Part shown: piece by piece, positions 15,819 to 25,076 of the stretch | How positions within the stretch are numbered: position 1 is the stretch's first letter | How the letters are laid out: every line of letters starts with the position of its first letter | Assembly: GCA_903889895.1 (NCBI GenBank) | Contig: CAISYZ010000070.1 | Coordinates: 1-34,367, forward strand | Reading direction: 5' to 3' | Length of the DNA stretch: 34,367 nucleotides | Origin: an uncultured Verrucomicrobia subdivision 3 bacterium | GTDB lineage: Bacteria > Verrucomicrobiota > Verrucomicrobiia > Limisphaerales > UBA11358 | Notes under the pieces: generated by a model | Database searches by the model: none | The model's input: the letters and a program-made list of their open reading frames with translations, nothing else | Told to the model about the DNA's origin: nothing | Program-made: the position numbers and the translations under genes

Positions 15819-16424
15819 TCAATCCGGCCGGATCATTTCAAAACGGTCCGTCGTTTTGCAATACCAGTGCGGCGAAGCCATGCGGCCGATGGTCAATAGC
15901 TTTTCCGTCCGCACCCGTTTCTTTTCGACGTCAAAGAATTCATCGCGCAGATGCACGCGCTTGATGAGGCCGATGACCACGCGATTGCCGCCGATTTGCA
16001 ACGTGCCCCATTCGATACATTCCAAACTCGCCGGCGCTTCCGCGATGCGTGGCGGCTTGACGACCGACGACGGTGTAGCAGTGAGGCCGGCGTGCGACAA
16101 TTCGTTTTCGCCGTAAGGCAACGTCGCGGCGCACAAATTCATCTTCTCCGCGATGGCTTCGTCCACGAGGTTCACGACAAACTCGTGCGTGGCGCGGACA
16201 TTGAGCGCGGTGTCTTTCGGCACGCCATTGTCGCGGTCGCTCGGCGCGAAGGCGACGATGGGCGGATTCGCGCCGAGCAGATTGAAAAAGCTGAACGGCG
16301 CAGCGTTCACTTTGCCGTCGGCACTGATGGTCGTGACAAGCGCAATCGGCCGCGGCGTGACGAGGCTGGCAAGGATCGGATACGCGCGGCCGGCGAGTTC
16401 TTTCGATTCAAAGTCGAGTTCCAT
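15819..16424 (-). CDS. Flavin reductase-like, FMN-binding split-barrel protein
   Basis: This 201-aa protein is of the flavin reductase/FMN-binding split-barrel family. Members reduce free flavin with NAD(P)H for a partner monooxygenase or simply bind FMN. Visible marks are VTPRPIALVTTISADGKVNAAPFSFFN near the N-terminus, which holds the flavin contact region, and the domain core LNVRATHEFVVNLV. The segment LECIEWGTLQIGGNRVVIGLIKRVH lies near the C-terminus. The variant resembles the YwrF/DIM6-NTAB group. It lies just downstream of rsmB on the same strand (3 bases between) and may be co-transcribed with it. The partner enzyme is not in the window. Confidence 0.87.
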   Translation of the reverse strand: MELDFESKELAGRAYPILASLVTPRPIALVTTISADGKVNAAPFSFFNLLGANPPIVAFAPSDRDNGVPKDTALNVRATHEFVVNLVDEAIAEKMNLCAATLPYGENELSHAGLTATPSSVVKPPRIAEAPASLECIEWGTLQIGGNRVVIGLIKRVHLRDEFFDVEKKRVRTEKLLTIGRMASPHWYCKTTDRFEMIRPD

Positions 16425-16427
16425 AAA

Positions 16428-17732
16428 TCAATGTGTGCATTTGAGCTTGGCCACGTAAGCGCCGTCCACGCCGTCGGCGAACGGCAGCAACTGGCGTTCG
16501 GATTCGAGTGTGAAATTTTGGTGCGCGGTGAGAAATTGCTTCACCGTTTCGGAATTTTCCTCCGGCTCCAAACTGCAGGTGCTGTAAACGATGAATCCGC
16601 CGGGTTTCAGTTTTGGCACGGCCTGATTGAGCAATTCGAGCTGCGTCTTTTGCAGGCGCGAAATTTCGGCTTCAGAAATCCGCCAGCGCAAGTCAACGCG
16701 GCGGCGCATGACGCCGGTGTTGGAGCACGGCGCGTCAATCAAAATGCGGTCAAAAAGTGGCGCTGACTGCGGATTGATAAAAGCGGGCAAAGGCATTTGC
16801 ACGTTGCTCACACCGAGGCGCGCGCAATTTTCGCGGACGAGTTTCAGGCGGTTCGGCTCAATATCGCTGGCGGTGATTTTGCCCTCGTTGTTCATCAATT
16901 GCGCGATAAAGGTGGTTTTGCCACCGGGCGCAGCGCAGGCGTCGAGAATGTTTTCGCCGGCTTGCGGCGCGAGCAAAACCGGCGCGAGCAACGTGCTGGG
17001 ATCTTGCAAATAAAACCAGCCGTCGCGCAGACTGCCGAGCGAATTGAGCGGCGGATGCGCTTTTAATTCAAACGCCAGATTTTCGCCGGTCCAGTCGCGC
17101 GTGCAAAAATCGTATTCCACGTTTTCTTCGCGCCAGCGTTCGACGAGTTTGCCGGCGTCGGTCTTGAGTATGTTGACGCGGGCGAAAGTTTTTGGCGGTG
17201 TGTTGTTCCACTCCAGAAGCTGCCGCGTTTTGTCCTCGCCAAAATTTTTTCGCCATTTTTCCACGAGCCATTCGGGATGCGACCAGCCGAGCGCCGGCTG
17301 GGAAATCTTCATATCGGCAAGAATTTTTTTGATCTCGTCGGCTTCGCGCAGATAGCCGCGCAGCACGGCGTTGATGAAACCGGCCTGATGGCCGTAGCCG
17401 GACTGCTTGGCCAGCTCGACCGTTTCGTGGACGGCGGCGTGCGGCGGAATTCGGTCGAGCCAGAAAATCTGGTAGAGGCCGAGCCGCAAAAGATTTTTTA
17501 GCGCTGGCCGCTGCTCGCGCGCGGGGTCGGTCTTGCGGGCGATGAGCGCGTCGAGGGTTTTCTGCCAGCGCACGATGCCGCAGACGAGTTCGTGGCAAAG
17601 GCCGCGGTCGGCAGGCGAAAGGCGCGCGGTGGCGAGCGCGGTTTCGAGCAGATTTTCGGTGAATTCGCCGCTGGTTAGCCGTTGCGACAGAATTCTCGCC
17701 GCAATTTGTCTTGGATTTTGGTCGTTCAACAA
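16428..17732 (-). CDS. rsmB: 16S rRNA (cytosine-967-C5) methyltransferase
   Basis: This SAM-dependent enzyme methylates a cytosine in 16S rRNA. The 434-aa layout fits RsmB. An N-terminal NusB-like RNA-binding domain covers about residues 5-135, including the HELVCGIVRWQKTLD and IPPHAAVHETVELAK helices. The Rossmann domain carries DACAAPGGKT at 264-273, the motif IV cysteine in DAPCSNTG at 333-340, and the catalytic-type cysteine in YSTCSLEPEE near residue 386. The frame begins at TTG 17732 or TTG 17729. No ATG exists in frame, and the ATG at 17751 is in another frame. No ribosome site is seen. It diverges from the GreA fusion gene with 45 bases between. Confidence 0.93.
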   Translation of the reverse strand: MLNDQNPRQIAARILSQRLTSGEFTENLLETALATARLSPADRGLCHELVCGIVRWQKTLDALIARKTDPAREQRPALKNLLRLGLYQIFWLDRIPPHAAVHETVELAKQSGYGHQAGFINAVLRGYLREADEIKKILADMKISQPALGWSHPEWLVEKWRKNFGEDKTRQLLEWNNTPPKTFARVNILKTDAGKLVERWREENVEYDFCTRDWTGENLAFELKAHPPLNSLGSLRDGWFYLQDPSTLLAPVLLAPQAGENILDACAAPGGKTTFIAQLMNNEGKITASDIEPNRLKLVRENCARLGVSNVQMPLPAFINPQSAPLFDRILIDAPCSNTGVMRRRVDLRWRISEAEISRLQKTQLELLNQAVPKLKPGGFIVYSTCSLEPEENSETVKQFLTAHQNFTLESERQLLPFADGVDGAYVAKLKCTH

Positions 17733-17777
17733 CTTTAATAAAGAGATTCATCTTGCGCGAAGCGAGATAAAAAATTT

Positions 17778-19616
17778 ATGAAAGAAGAATTCGAAAAACT
17801 GGCGGCAGCGGGAAAAATCGAGGGCCGGCATGTCGCGGCACTGACAACGCTGGCCGAAGCCGGCTGTTGCACGCATCGCAGTTGGGGCTTTGGCCGCATC
17901 AAGGCGGTGGACACGGTGTTCGCGCGTTTCACGATTGATTTTACCAGCAAAGCCGGCCATACGATGGATTTGGCCTTCGCAGCGGAACAACTCAAGCCGG
18001 TCGCGAAAGATCACATTCTCGCGCGCAAAGCGGCCGACCTCGACGCGGTGCGTCATCTGGCCGCGCATCACATTGACCTCATCAAAATCGTCTTGAACAG
18101 CTTCGGCGGCAAAGCCACGGCAGATCAAATCCAGTCCGTGCTCGTGCCCGATGTGATGGCCGACGACTGGAAAAAATGGTGGGAGGTTGCGCGCCGCGAA
18201 ATGAAGAAGGATGGCCATTTCGTTGTGCCAACGAAAAAGACCGAGCTGATTGTCTATCAGGCGCAGGAGACTTCACTGCAAAATCGGCTGCTCACGGATT
18301 TCCGCGCGGCGAAAGGTTTAAAGGCGCGCATCCTAATCGTGGCCGAAATGCTCAAGGTGGTTTCCGATTTGAAAGACAAGGTGGCGCTGGCCAACGAAGT
18401 GATCGCGGTGCTCAATCCTGAAATCGCCGCGTATCAACGCACGCAGACGGCGGTGGCGCTGGAGGCAATCTTCGCGCGCGACGAATTGTGCGAGGCCGCC
18501 GGCCTGCAATCCGCCGCTGGCGAAGTCACCGCCGCGCAGGTCTGGGCACAGGATGGTATCCGGTTTGGTCCGCTGCTCGAAAGCATCCCCGCCGCGAAAC
18601 ATCATCGCGCGCTGGAATCCTACAAATCCGCGAATCCTGATAAATGGGTGGAAACGCTGCGCAGCGCGCTGAATTTTGTTTCGGCAAAACTCGCGAAGGA
18701 AATCGCCGGTCTGCTCGTCCACAACGGCCATCTGAGCCTGCTCAAGGAGACGTTGTCCAAGCTCATCAGCCAGCACACGGCCACGAGCGAACTGCTGCTG
18801 TGGTTCGCCCGCGAGCGCACGGAAGATTTCGTGGACATCCTCGGCCCGGAAGTTTTCCGCGCGATGCTCACCGCGATGGAACGCGACCAGTTCAACGAAA
18901 AACGCTCGAACCGTCTGCGCGATTACATTTTGGAAGATCAGGCATTGATTGCCGAACTCACGGCCTCCGCGGACATTGAAATCATCAAGGATTTGACGCG
19001 TGCACTGAAATTGTCGCCGGTGTTTGACGACATGGACAAGCGTTCGCTGCTCGCGCGGCTCGTCAAGGCGCATCCTGCCGTGCAATCGCTCGTCAGCGGC
19101 GAACAGACCAAGCAGGACGCCACGCTGCTCGTCTCGTGGGAAAGCCTCGAACGTCGCCGCGTGGAATATCAGGAGCTCGTCGAGAAAAAAATTCCCGCCA
19201 ACTCCAAAGAAATCGCCATCGCGCGCAGTTATGGAGATTTGCGCGAAAACCACGAATACAAGGCCGCGAAAGAGATGCAAAAAATTCTCATGCGCCAGAA
19301 GGAAGATTTGGAGGCCGCGCTCACCCGCGCGCGGGGAACAGATTTTGCCAACGCCAAAACGGATGTGGCCGGTCCGGGCACAGTGGTGCAAGCGACTAAT
19401 CTGGCGAGCAACCAAACCGAGACGTTCACGATTCTTGGCGCCTGGGATTCTGACCCCGACAAGGGAATTATCAGCTACCTTACGCCCGTCGCCATGGCAT
19501 TGGTGAATCGCAAGGTCGGTGACGAGGTGGAATTTGAACTGCACGGCAGCAAGCGCCGTCACCGCATCGAAAAAATCGAGGCGTGGAAGTCGGAAGCGGC
19601 CGCCACCGCCGCGTAA
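17778..19616 (+). CDS. greA: GreA/GreB-type transcript cleavage factor with large N-terminal extension
   Basis: The C-terminal 160 residues are a GreA-type factor. A long coiled coil carries the tip motif IARSYGDLRENHEYKAAKE, with the two catalytic acids corresponding to Asp41 and Glu44 of E. coli at residues 487 and 490. An FKBP-like domain then ends in VGDEVEFELHGSKRRHRIEKIE. Such factors insert into the RNA polymerase secondary channel and trigger cleavage of backtracked RNA. The first 450 residues are not part of classical GreA (about 158 aa). They start with a compact beta segment (RSWGFGRIKAVDTVFARFTIDF) and continue as a helical array. The 612-aa size recalls the enlarged GreA of Chlamydia. 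It starts at ATG 17778 and ends at a hairpin terminator. Confidence 0.9.
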   Translation: MKEEFEKLAAAGKIEGRHVAALTTLAEAGCCTHRSWGFGRIKAVDTVFARFTIDFTSKAGHTMDLAFAAEQLKPVAKDHILARKAADLDAVRHLAAHHIDLIKIVLNSFGGKATADQIQSVLVPDVMADDWKKWWEVARREMKKDGHFVVPTKKTELIVYQAQETSLQNRLLTDFRAAKGLKARILIVAEMLKVVSDLKDKVALANEVIAVLNPEIAAYQRTQTAVALEAIFARDELCEAAGLQSAAGEVTAAQVWAQDGIRFGPLLESIPAAKHHRALESYKSANPDKWVETLRSALNFVSAKLAKEIAGLLVHNGHLSLLKETLSKLISQHTATSELLLWFARERTEDFVDILGPEVFRAMLTAMERDQFNEKRSNRLRDYILEDQALIAELTASADIEIIKDLTRALKLSPVFDDMDKRSLLARLVKAHPAVQSLVSGEQTKQDATLLVSWESLERRRVEYQELVEKKIPANSKEIAIARSYGDLRENHEYKAAKEMQKILMRQKEDLEAALTRARGTDFANAKTDVAGPGTVVQATNLASNQTETFTILGAWDSDPDKGIISYLTPVAMALVNRKVGDEVEFELHGSKRRHRIEKIEAWKSEAAATAA

Positions 19617-19631
19617 GCAAATTACCAAGGC

Positions 19632-19672
19632 AAACCGGAAGTGGAATCCCATCCGCTTCCGGTTTTTGTTTT
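19632..19672 (+). terminator. Intrinsic terminator after the greA fusion gene
   Basis: A 13-base arm at 19632-19644 pairs with 19653-19665 (one G-T pair) across an 8-base loop. The right arm runs into TTTTTGTTTT. It lies 16 bases after the stop codon and before the convergent dprA gene. Confidence 0.8.
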
Positions 19673-19688
19673 CCAAATCTGCCGTTAT

Positions 19689-20801
19689 TCAGCAGCGGTT
19701 GCGCACGAACATTTTTCCCGGCAACTGTTTCACCAGCCGTTTCATCTCTAAACCAAACAGCGCCACATTCACGGTCGAGCTGGGCAAGCCGCTTGCCCGG
19801 ATGATTTCGTCAATGCTGGATTCATCATCTGCTTTCACCGCGTCGAAAACTTTCTGCTCGTTCTCGTTCAGCTCCAGCGCAGGCAAAACGCCGGTCTCGC
19901 TCACCGAGGCCGGTCGGTTGCTCGTGGGGAACAGATATTCGAACTCGCTTAAAATATCCTCCACGCCTTCGCACAGTTTCGCGCCTTTTTTGATAAGGTC
20001 GTGACAGCCTTTGCTGCGCGGCGAATCAATCCGTCCCGGCACCGCAAAAATCTGCCGCCCATATTCCGTCGCAAAATTCGCCGTGATGAGCGCGCCGCTG
20101 GAAAGATTCGCTTCGACCACGACCGTGCCCAAAGTCATGCCGGCAACGATACGGTTGCGGATGGGAAAACTCTGCTTGTCGGCCGGCCGGTTGAAAGGAA
20201 ACTGCGTGATGACTGCACCGTTCGCCGCGATGCGCTCGAACAGCTCCGCGTTCTCGGTCGGGAAAATCAAATTTATTCCGGTTCCCAGAACCGCAATCGT
20301 CCGGCCCTTGCCGCTCAAGGCGCCCTGATGCGCCGCCGTGTCGATGCCACGAGCGCCGCCGCTCACGACCGTCACGCCGGTGTAGGCAAGCTGATATGCC
20401 AGCTTGCGGGCCGTCTCGATTCCGTAGTGCGTCGTCATCCGCGAGCCGACCATCGCCACGGCGTTTTTGTCCTTCGCGGTCAGTTCGCCTTTGACGTAGA
20501 GCACAAGCGGCGGATCGTAAATCTCGCGTAGCGACGGCGGATAATTTTCGTCGGACTGAATCAGGACGTGGCAGCCGAAATCGGTGATGCGTTTCAATTC
20601 GCCGGCGAGATCCACAGACTTTTCCCATGTGGAAATTTTTTCCGCAGTGTCGTTGCCGATGGTGGCGACACGGAGTAATTGGGATTTGGCGGCAGCAAGG
20701 ATGGTGGGCGCGTCGCCGAAATGCTGCAGCAGTGAACGGGCGCGCACCGGCCCAACGCCTTCAATCATGTTCAGCGCGATGAATGCTTCGCGGGAATCCA
20801 T
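19689..20801 (-). CDS. dprA: DNA-processing protein DprA
   Basis: DprA binds incoming single-stranded DNA during natural transformation and loads RecA. The 370-aa product has all three expected parts. The N-terminal helical (SAM-like) region contains IEGVGPVRARSLLQHFG. The central Rossmann-like domain shows VAMVGSRMTTHYG, VVSGGARGIDTAAHQGAL, IAVLGTGINLIFP, SFPIRNRIVAG and SGALITANFATEYGRQIFAVPG. The C-terminal winged helix (about 310-365) includes SIDEIIRASGLPSSTVNVALFGLEMKRLVKQLPG. It starts at ATG 20801 and diverges from rpmE. No other competence gene is present nearby. The gene is broadly conserved, so natural competence cannot be concluded from it alone. Confidence 0.96.
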   Translation of the reverse strand: MDSREAFIALNMIEGVGPVRARSLLQHFGDAPTILAAAKSQLLRVATIGNDTAEKISTWEKSVDLAGELKRITDFGCHVLIQSDENYPPSLREIYDPPLVLYVKGELTAKDKNAVAMVGSRMTTHYGIETARKLAYQLAYTGVTVVSGGARGIDTAAHQGALSGKGRTIAVLGTGINLIFPTENAELFERIAANGAVITQFPFNRPADKQSFPIRNRIVAGMTLGTVVVEANLSSGALITANFATEYGRQIFAVPGRIDSPRSKGCHDLIKKGAKLCEGVEDILSEFEYLFPTSNRPASVSETGVLPALELNENEQKVFDAVKADDESSIDEIIRASGLPSSTVNVALFGLEMKRLVKQLPGKMFVRNRC

Positions 20802-20887
20802 GCGGCGTTTTAACGCCGGCGGCGGGCGGCGGCAAGATTTGTTTCACACGCATCCGGCTCACACAACGGCTCACACAAAATTCCCGC

Positions 20888-20915
20888 TTGTCAACCGGCG
20901 GATTACTGGTATTTT
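20888..20915 (+). promoter_or_regulatory. Candidate sigma-70-type promoter of rpmE
   Basis: TTGTCA at 20888-20893 and TATTTT at 20910-20915 are spaced by 16 bases and lie 15 bases before the rpmE ATG, which would give a very short leader. There is no Shine-Dalgarno sequence before the ATG. The call rests on consensus similarity alone. Confidence 0.45.
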
Positions 20916-20929
20916 AACCAACCATTTTT

Positions 20930-21175
20930 ATGAAGACGGACATCCATCCGAAATATGTGGACGCTGAGATTCGTTGCGCCTGCGGCAACGTGATTAAGAC
21001 GCGCTCCACCAAGCACACCATCATCGTCGGCATCTGCAATTCCTGCCATCCGTTCTACACGGGCCAGCAGAAGTTCGTGGATACCGCCGGTCGCGTGGAC
21101 AAGTTCCAGCAGCGCGCCGCCAAGACCGCCGCCGCCGCCGAGGCGTTCGCCACCAAGAAGAAGAAAAAGGCCTAG
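20930..21175 (+). CDS. rpmE: 50S ribosomal protein bL31 (zinc-binding type)
   Basis: This small protein of the large ribosomal subunit sits at the central protuberance and intersubunit bridge. The 81-aa product starts MKTDIHPKY and keeps four cysteines for zinc, in CACG and [10 protein letters not shown], so it is the metal-dependent form. The segment [15 protein letters not shown] is diagnostic of the family. A lysine- and alanine-rich tail of about 15 residues follows. The gene has its own candidate promoter and a strong terminator 12 bases downstream, and so appears monocistronic. Confidence 0.97.
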   Translation: MKTDIHPKYVDAEIRCACGNVIKTRSTKHTIIVGICNSCHPFYTGQQKFVDTAGRVDKFQQRAAKTAAAAEAFATKKKKKA

Positions 21176-21187
21176 CTTTTGTCAGAC

Positions 21188-21236
21188 AACCGCCCGCCGT
21201 TCCGAATTTTTTGGAACGGCGGGCGGTTTATTGTTT
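21188..21236 (+). terminator. Intrinsic terminator of rpmE
   Basis: A perfect 16-bp stem (21188-21203 with 21213-21228) surrounds a 9-base T-rich loop. The stem contains CCGCCCGCCGTTCC and its complement and is followed by TTTATTGTTT. It lies 12 bases after the rpmE stop. Confidence 0.88.
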
Positions 21237-21279
21237 GCCATTCCCGATTAAATTGGAAATGGGCATTTGAAAACTGCAA

Positions 21280-22359
<1,080 letters not shown>

Positions 22360-22380
22360 TTTCGCGCAATCCAAATAAAC

Positions 22381-22950
22381 ATGAAAGAAATCAAGGGACT
22401 CATTTTCGATTGCGACGGCACGCTGGCTGACACGATGCCGCTGCACTGGCACGCGTGGCAGATGATCACGCAGCGGCATGATCTGCACTTTCCCGAGGAC
22501 CGTTTTTATTCGCTCGGCGGGGTCCCTTCGCGCGACATCTTGAAAATGCTCGCGTCAGAACAGGGGCGTTCGCTCGACCACATTGCGGTGGCGCACGAAA
22601 AAGAAGAGGCTTATCTGCCACTGATGTCACAGGTCGGGCCGATTCATGAAGTCGTTGAAATCGCGCAGGCGAACTACGGCAAAATCCCGATGGCAGTGGC
22701 TTCCGGCGGCACGCAGCCAATCATCATTGACGTGCTGGAACATCTGAAAATACGGCATCTTTTTGCCGCCGTCGTGACGAGCGAGATGGTGAAAAACCAG
22801 AAGCCCGCGCCGGATATTTTTCTCGAAGCCGCGCGGCGCATTGGCGTAGAGCCGAAATTTTGCCGCGCCTATGAGGACACAGATCTGGGCTTGGAAGCAA
22901 TTCGTTCTGCTGGCATGGATGCGGTAGATGTGCGCAAATTGCGCCGGTAA
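22381..22950 (+). CDS. HAD-superfamily phosphatase / beta-phosphoglucomutase-like
   Basis: This 189-aa Asp-nucleophile hydrolase belongs to HAD subfamily IA. Motif I is LIFDCDGTLADT with the nucleophile at Asp10 and general acid at Asp12. The cap follows (MPLHWHAWQ and the helical segment). Motif II is in AVASGG, motif III is the lysine of KNQKPAPDIFLEAA, and motif IV is YEDTDLGLEAI. The HWHAWQ and GGxPSRDIL phrases are like YqaB/fructose-1-phosphatase and beta-phosphoglucomutase relatives, so a sugar phosphate is the likely substrate. This is inference. It lies 21 bases after prfA and probably shares its transcript. Confidence 0.9.
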   Translation: MKEIKGLIFDCDGTLADTMPLHWHAWQMITQRHDLHFPEDRFYSLGGVPSRDILKMLASEQGRSLDHIAVAHEKEEAYLPLMSQVGPIHEVVEIAQANYGKIPMAVASGGTQPIIIDVLEHLKIRHLFAAVVTSEMVKNQKPAPDIFLEAARRIGVEPKFCRAYEDTDLGLEAIRSAGMDAVDVRKLRR

Positions 22951-22955
22951 CTATT

Positions 22956-23660
22956 TCACCAAAATTGCCACGCGCCGCGCGTGACGACCCAGAGGCCAAG
23001 CAGAAAATTCGTGATGGCATGCGCCGTCATCGCGTCGCCGAGGCGGTTCTTGCGCAGCACGATCCATTGATACGCCGCGCCGCACAAAATACCGGCGAGC
23101 CATTCGTTGTGCGATATGCCGAAGACAAATGCCGTCGCCAGAAATGGCAGCAGCAGAAACTGGTTCAGCGGCACGGACAAAAATTCGTGGCGGGCTACAT
23201 AGCGATAAAGAAATGAGCGGTAAAAAACCTCCTCCAGCGGCGGCACGATGAAGGTTGACCCCATAATGCGCGTCGCGATGAATAGCCACGCCAGCGCGGA
23301 TTGGGCACCGAATTGTTCGGGCGGATTCCAGGCGGAAATGAATTTCCCAGGCACAGCGAATCCGAGCTTGTTCCACAATGAATTTTGCGTGGTCCATTCG
23401 CCGCTGACGCCGACCCACAGCGCAAAAACTCCGACGCCGATGAGCATCGCCTCCCAACTGAACGCCCAGCGCATTTCCGGAACGACCGTCCGCATTTCCC
23501 AGACGAGCCAGAAGCCAGCCAGCGTTTTGGCGAGGTAAAGCCAGTAGGCTGATGCCGCACCAAAGCGGCCTTGGAAAAAAGTCAGCGCGAGAAAAATGCC
23601 GAACGGTGCGACGCGCGCCGTGACCGGTGAACTAGTAAGGATTTTCCCCAGCACCTTCAC
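22956..23660 (-). CDS. CPBP/CAAX-type membrane protease, exosortase-associated-like
   Basis: This 234-aa membrane protein has about seven hydrophobic helices. It carries the three motifs of the CPBP/Abi family of intramembrane glutamic proteases: PLEEVFYRSFLYR, then AFVFGISHNEW, then AHAITNFLLGLW. The closing segment (HAxTNFLLGxxVxxxGxWQFW) resembles the CAAX-related group that accompanies exosortase (PEP-CTERM sorting) systems. The start is GTG at 23660, with a single base between it and the stop codon of the upstream GspB-like gene, so the two are surely co-transcribed. No exosortase gene is in the window. The enzymatic target is unknown. Confidence 0.8.
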   Translation of the reverse strand: MKVLGKILTSSPVTARVAPFGIFLALTFFQGRFGAASAYWLYLAKTLAGFWLVWEMRTVVPEMRWAFSWEAMLIGVGVFALWVGVSGEWTTQNSLWNKLGFAVPGKFISAWNPPEQFGAQSALAWLFIATRIMGSTFIVPPLEEVFYRSFLYRYVARHEFLSVPLNQFLLLPFLATAFVFGISHNEWLAGILCGAAYQWIVLRKNRLGDAMTAHAITNFLLGLWVVTRGAWQFW

Positions 23661-23661
23661 G

Positions 23662-24153
23662 TCAGTCGGACATCCCTAGCTTGAGCGCCTTGCCATCCGC
23701 TCCGACGAGCGTCACGGTGTAGCGGGTGATTTCCTTGACGCGGTAGTTTTGGAAATGATCACCGGGCCGCACGGTTTTTCCATCCACGATGGCGACGGGA
23801 TCTTTGGCGGAATAAAATATTCCCTGCAGTTTCGGTCCGTTCTCGGGATTCACCACCACTGGTGGCGGCGGCGGCGGCGCGACAATGACCGTGGACGAAA
23901 CATCAGTCACAGTCTGCGTTGCGACGGTTTCGGCGGTAACGGTGTCCACCACATTGCGCACCGTGTGGTGTGCCGACGCGAGGCCGATGACGAAAACGAC
24001 GGCGAAGACCAGCAAGATTACGATGGCCGGAATCAGCCAGACTTTGCGCGAACCGGACTCGTCGTCGTCCGGCGGCAGCGGTGCCATCGGCCGCTGCGGA
24101 ATTCGCGGCGGTGCCTGCCGGGCCTGCTTCAGGGCGTCATTGATGAGGCTCAT
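23662..24153 (-). CDS. GspB-like secretion accessory membrane protein
   Basis: This 163-aa protein has a short cytoplasmic part (MSLINDALKQA, the opening typical of GspB-like proteins) followed by a proline-rich stretch. One membrane helix comes next (WLIPAIVILLVFAVVFVIGLA). The periplasmic part has a Thr/Val-rich linker, a polyproline run of six residues, and a C-terminal beta domain (LQGIFYSAKDPVAIVDGKTVRPGD). The last part matches the GspB C-terminal pattern. In type II secretion, GspA and GspB help place the secretin through the cell wall. Its start overlaps the stop of the ExeA/GspA-like gene by 4 bases, which strongly supports this pair. No other type II secretion gene is nearby. Confidence 0.82.
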   Translation of the reverse strand: MSLINDALKQARQAPPRIPQRPMAPLPPDDDESGSRKVWLIPAIVILLVFAVVFVIGLASAHHTVRNVVDTVTAETVATQTVTDVSSTVIVAPPPPPPVVVNPENGPKLQGIFYSAKDPVAIVDGKTVRPGDHFQNYRVKEITRYTVTLVGADGKALKLGMSD

Positions 24154-24965
24154 GCGTGGATGTTTCCTTCCAGTTCACGGATGGCGCGGCCGACCATCCA
24201 ATAATTAATCCGCTGGCTGCGCCCAACAAAACCGGCCAGCAGCGCCTTGTCGCAGACGGCATTGACCAGCCGCGGAATGCCGCCGCTGTAGCGGAACACC
24301 CGCCACACCGCCGGCGTGGTGAAGGCCGGCAACCCGCGCGAGCCGGCCAGCGCGAGCCGGTGATGAATGTATTGGCCGACCTCGGCGCACGTCAAGGGAT
24401 TCAAATGATATCGCACGGTGATGCGCTGGCGCAATTGTTTCAAACGCGGGCTGTTCAGCCGGTCGCGCAGTTCCGGCTGCCCCATCAAAACAATCTGCAA
24501 CAGCTTGCGGTCGTCCGTCTCGATGTTGGAAATAAGCCTCACTTGTTCGAGCAAATCTTCCGTCAAATTCTGCGCCTCGTCCACAATCAAAACCGTCTCG
24601 CGACCAGCGAGCGTCTGCTTCAGCAAAAAATCGCTGATGGTGGAAACCGTTTCCAGCCGGTCCCTGCCCTTTACGTCCAGACCGAACTCCGTTGCGATAG
24701 CCTTCATCAACTCATCGCCGCTCAATACCGGGTTCAGGATCAGCGCCGTGGAAAATTTTCCGTCAAGCTGCTCCAGCAGTGCGCGGCAGAGCGTCGTCTT
24801 GCCCGCGCCAACCTCGCCGGTGAGTTGCACGAAACCCTTGCGCTCGCGAATGCCGTAGAGCAAATGGTTGAATGCTTCGCGGTGTTTGTTGCTGTGGAAA
24901 AGGAAGCGCGGGTTCGGCGTGATGTCGAACGGCGCGAGCTTCAATCCATAAAACTCCAAATACAC
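24150..24965 (-). CDS. ExeA/GspA-like AAA ATPase
   Basis: This 271-aa P-loop ATPase is of the ExeA/GspA group. It begins with YLEFYGLKLAPFDITPNPRF, a start characteristic of this family. It then has Walker A GEVGAGKTTL, Walker B VLIVDEAQNL, and the sensor region LMGQPELRDRL, with LKQLRQRITVRYHLNPL after it. The C-terminal part includes YSGGIPRLVNAVCDKALL. It lacks the C-terminal membrane helix and peptidoglycan-binding domain of full-length ExeA. It is the first gene of a three-gene unit with the GspB-like protein and the CAAX-type protease. A function in assembling an envelope machine is inferred from the pairing. Confidence 0.87.
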   Translation of the reverse strand: MYLEFYGLKLAPFDITPNPRFLFHSNKHREAFNHLLYGIRERKGFVQLTGEVGAGKTTLCRALLEQLDGKFSTALILNPVLSGDELMKAIATEFGLDVKGRDRLETVSTISDFLLKQTLAGRETVLIVDEAQNLTEDLLEQVRLISNIETDDRKLLQIVLMGQPELRDRLNSPRLKQLRQRITVRYHLNPLTCAEVGQYIHHRLALAGSRGLPAFTTPAVWRVFRYSGGIPRLVNAVCDKALLAGFVGRSQRINYWMVGRAIRELEGNIHA

Positions 24966-25076
24966 ACAGCGCTTTTAACAGAAAGCAACGCGGTTCGCCA
25001 AGCAAAGGTTTTAATGAAGATTCGCAATTGTAATCCTTACACCACAAATAAACGGAAAAATCCCTTGGACAAAGCT

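Noticed and set aside
18333..19676. 447-codon open frame antisense to the greA fusion
   Set aside because: The sense strand has a clear GreA domain and terminator. The antisense product is rich in Arg, His, Phe and Gly, with no recognisable motif, as expected for a codon-bias shadow in GC-rich DNA.
20850..20880. Short tandem repeat of GGCTCACACAA upstream of rpmE
   Set aside because: Only two imperfect copies of about 12 bases. It may be chance, and no regulator is suggested.
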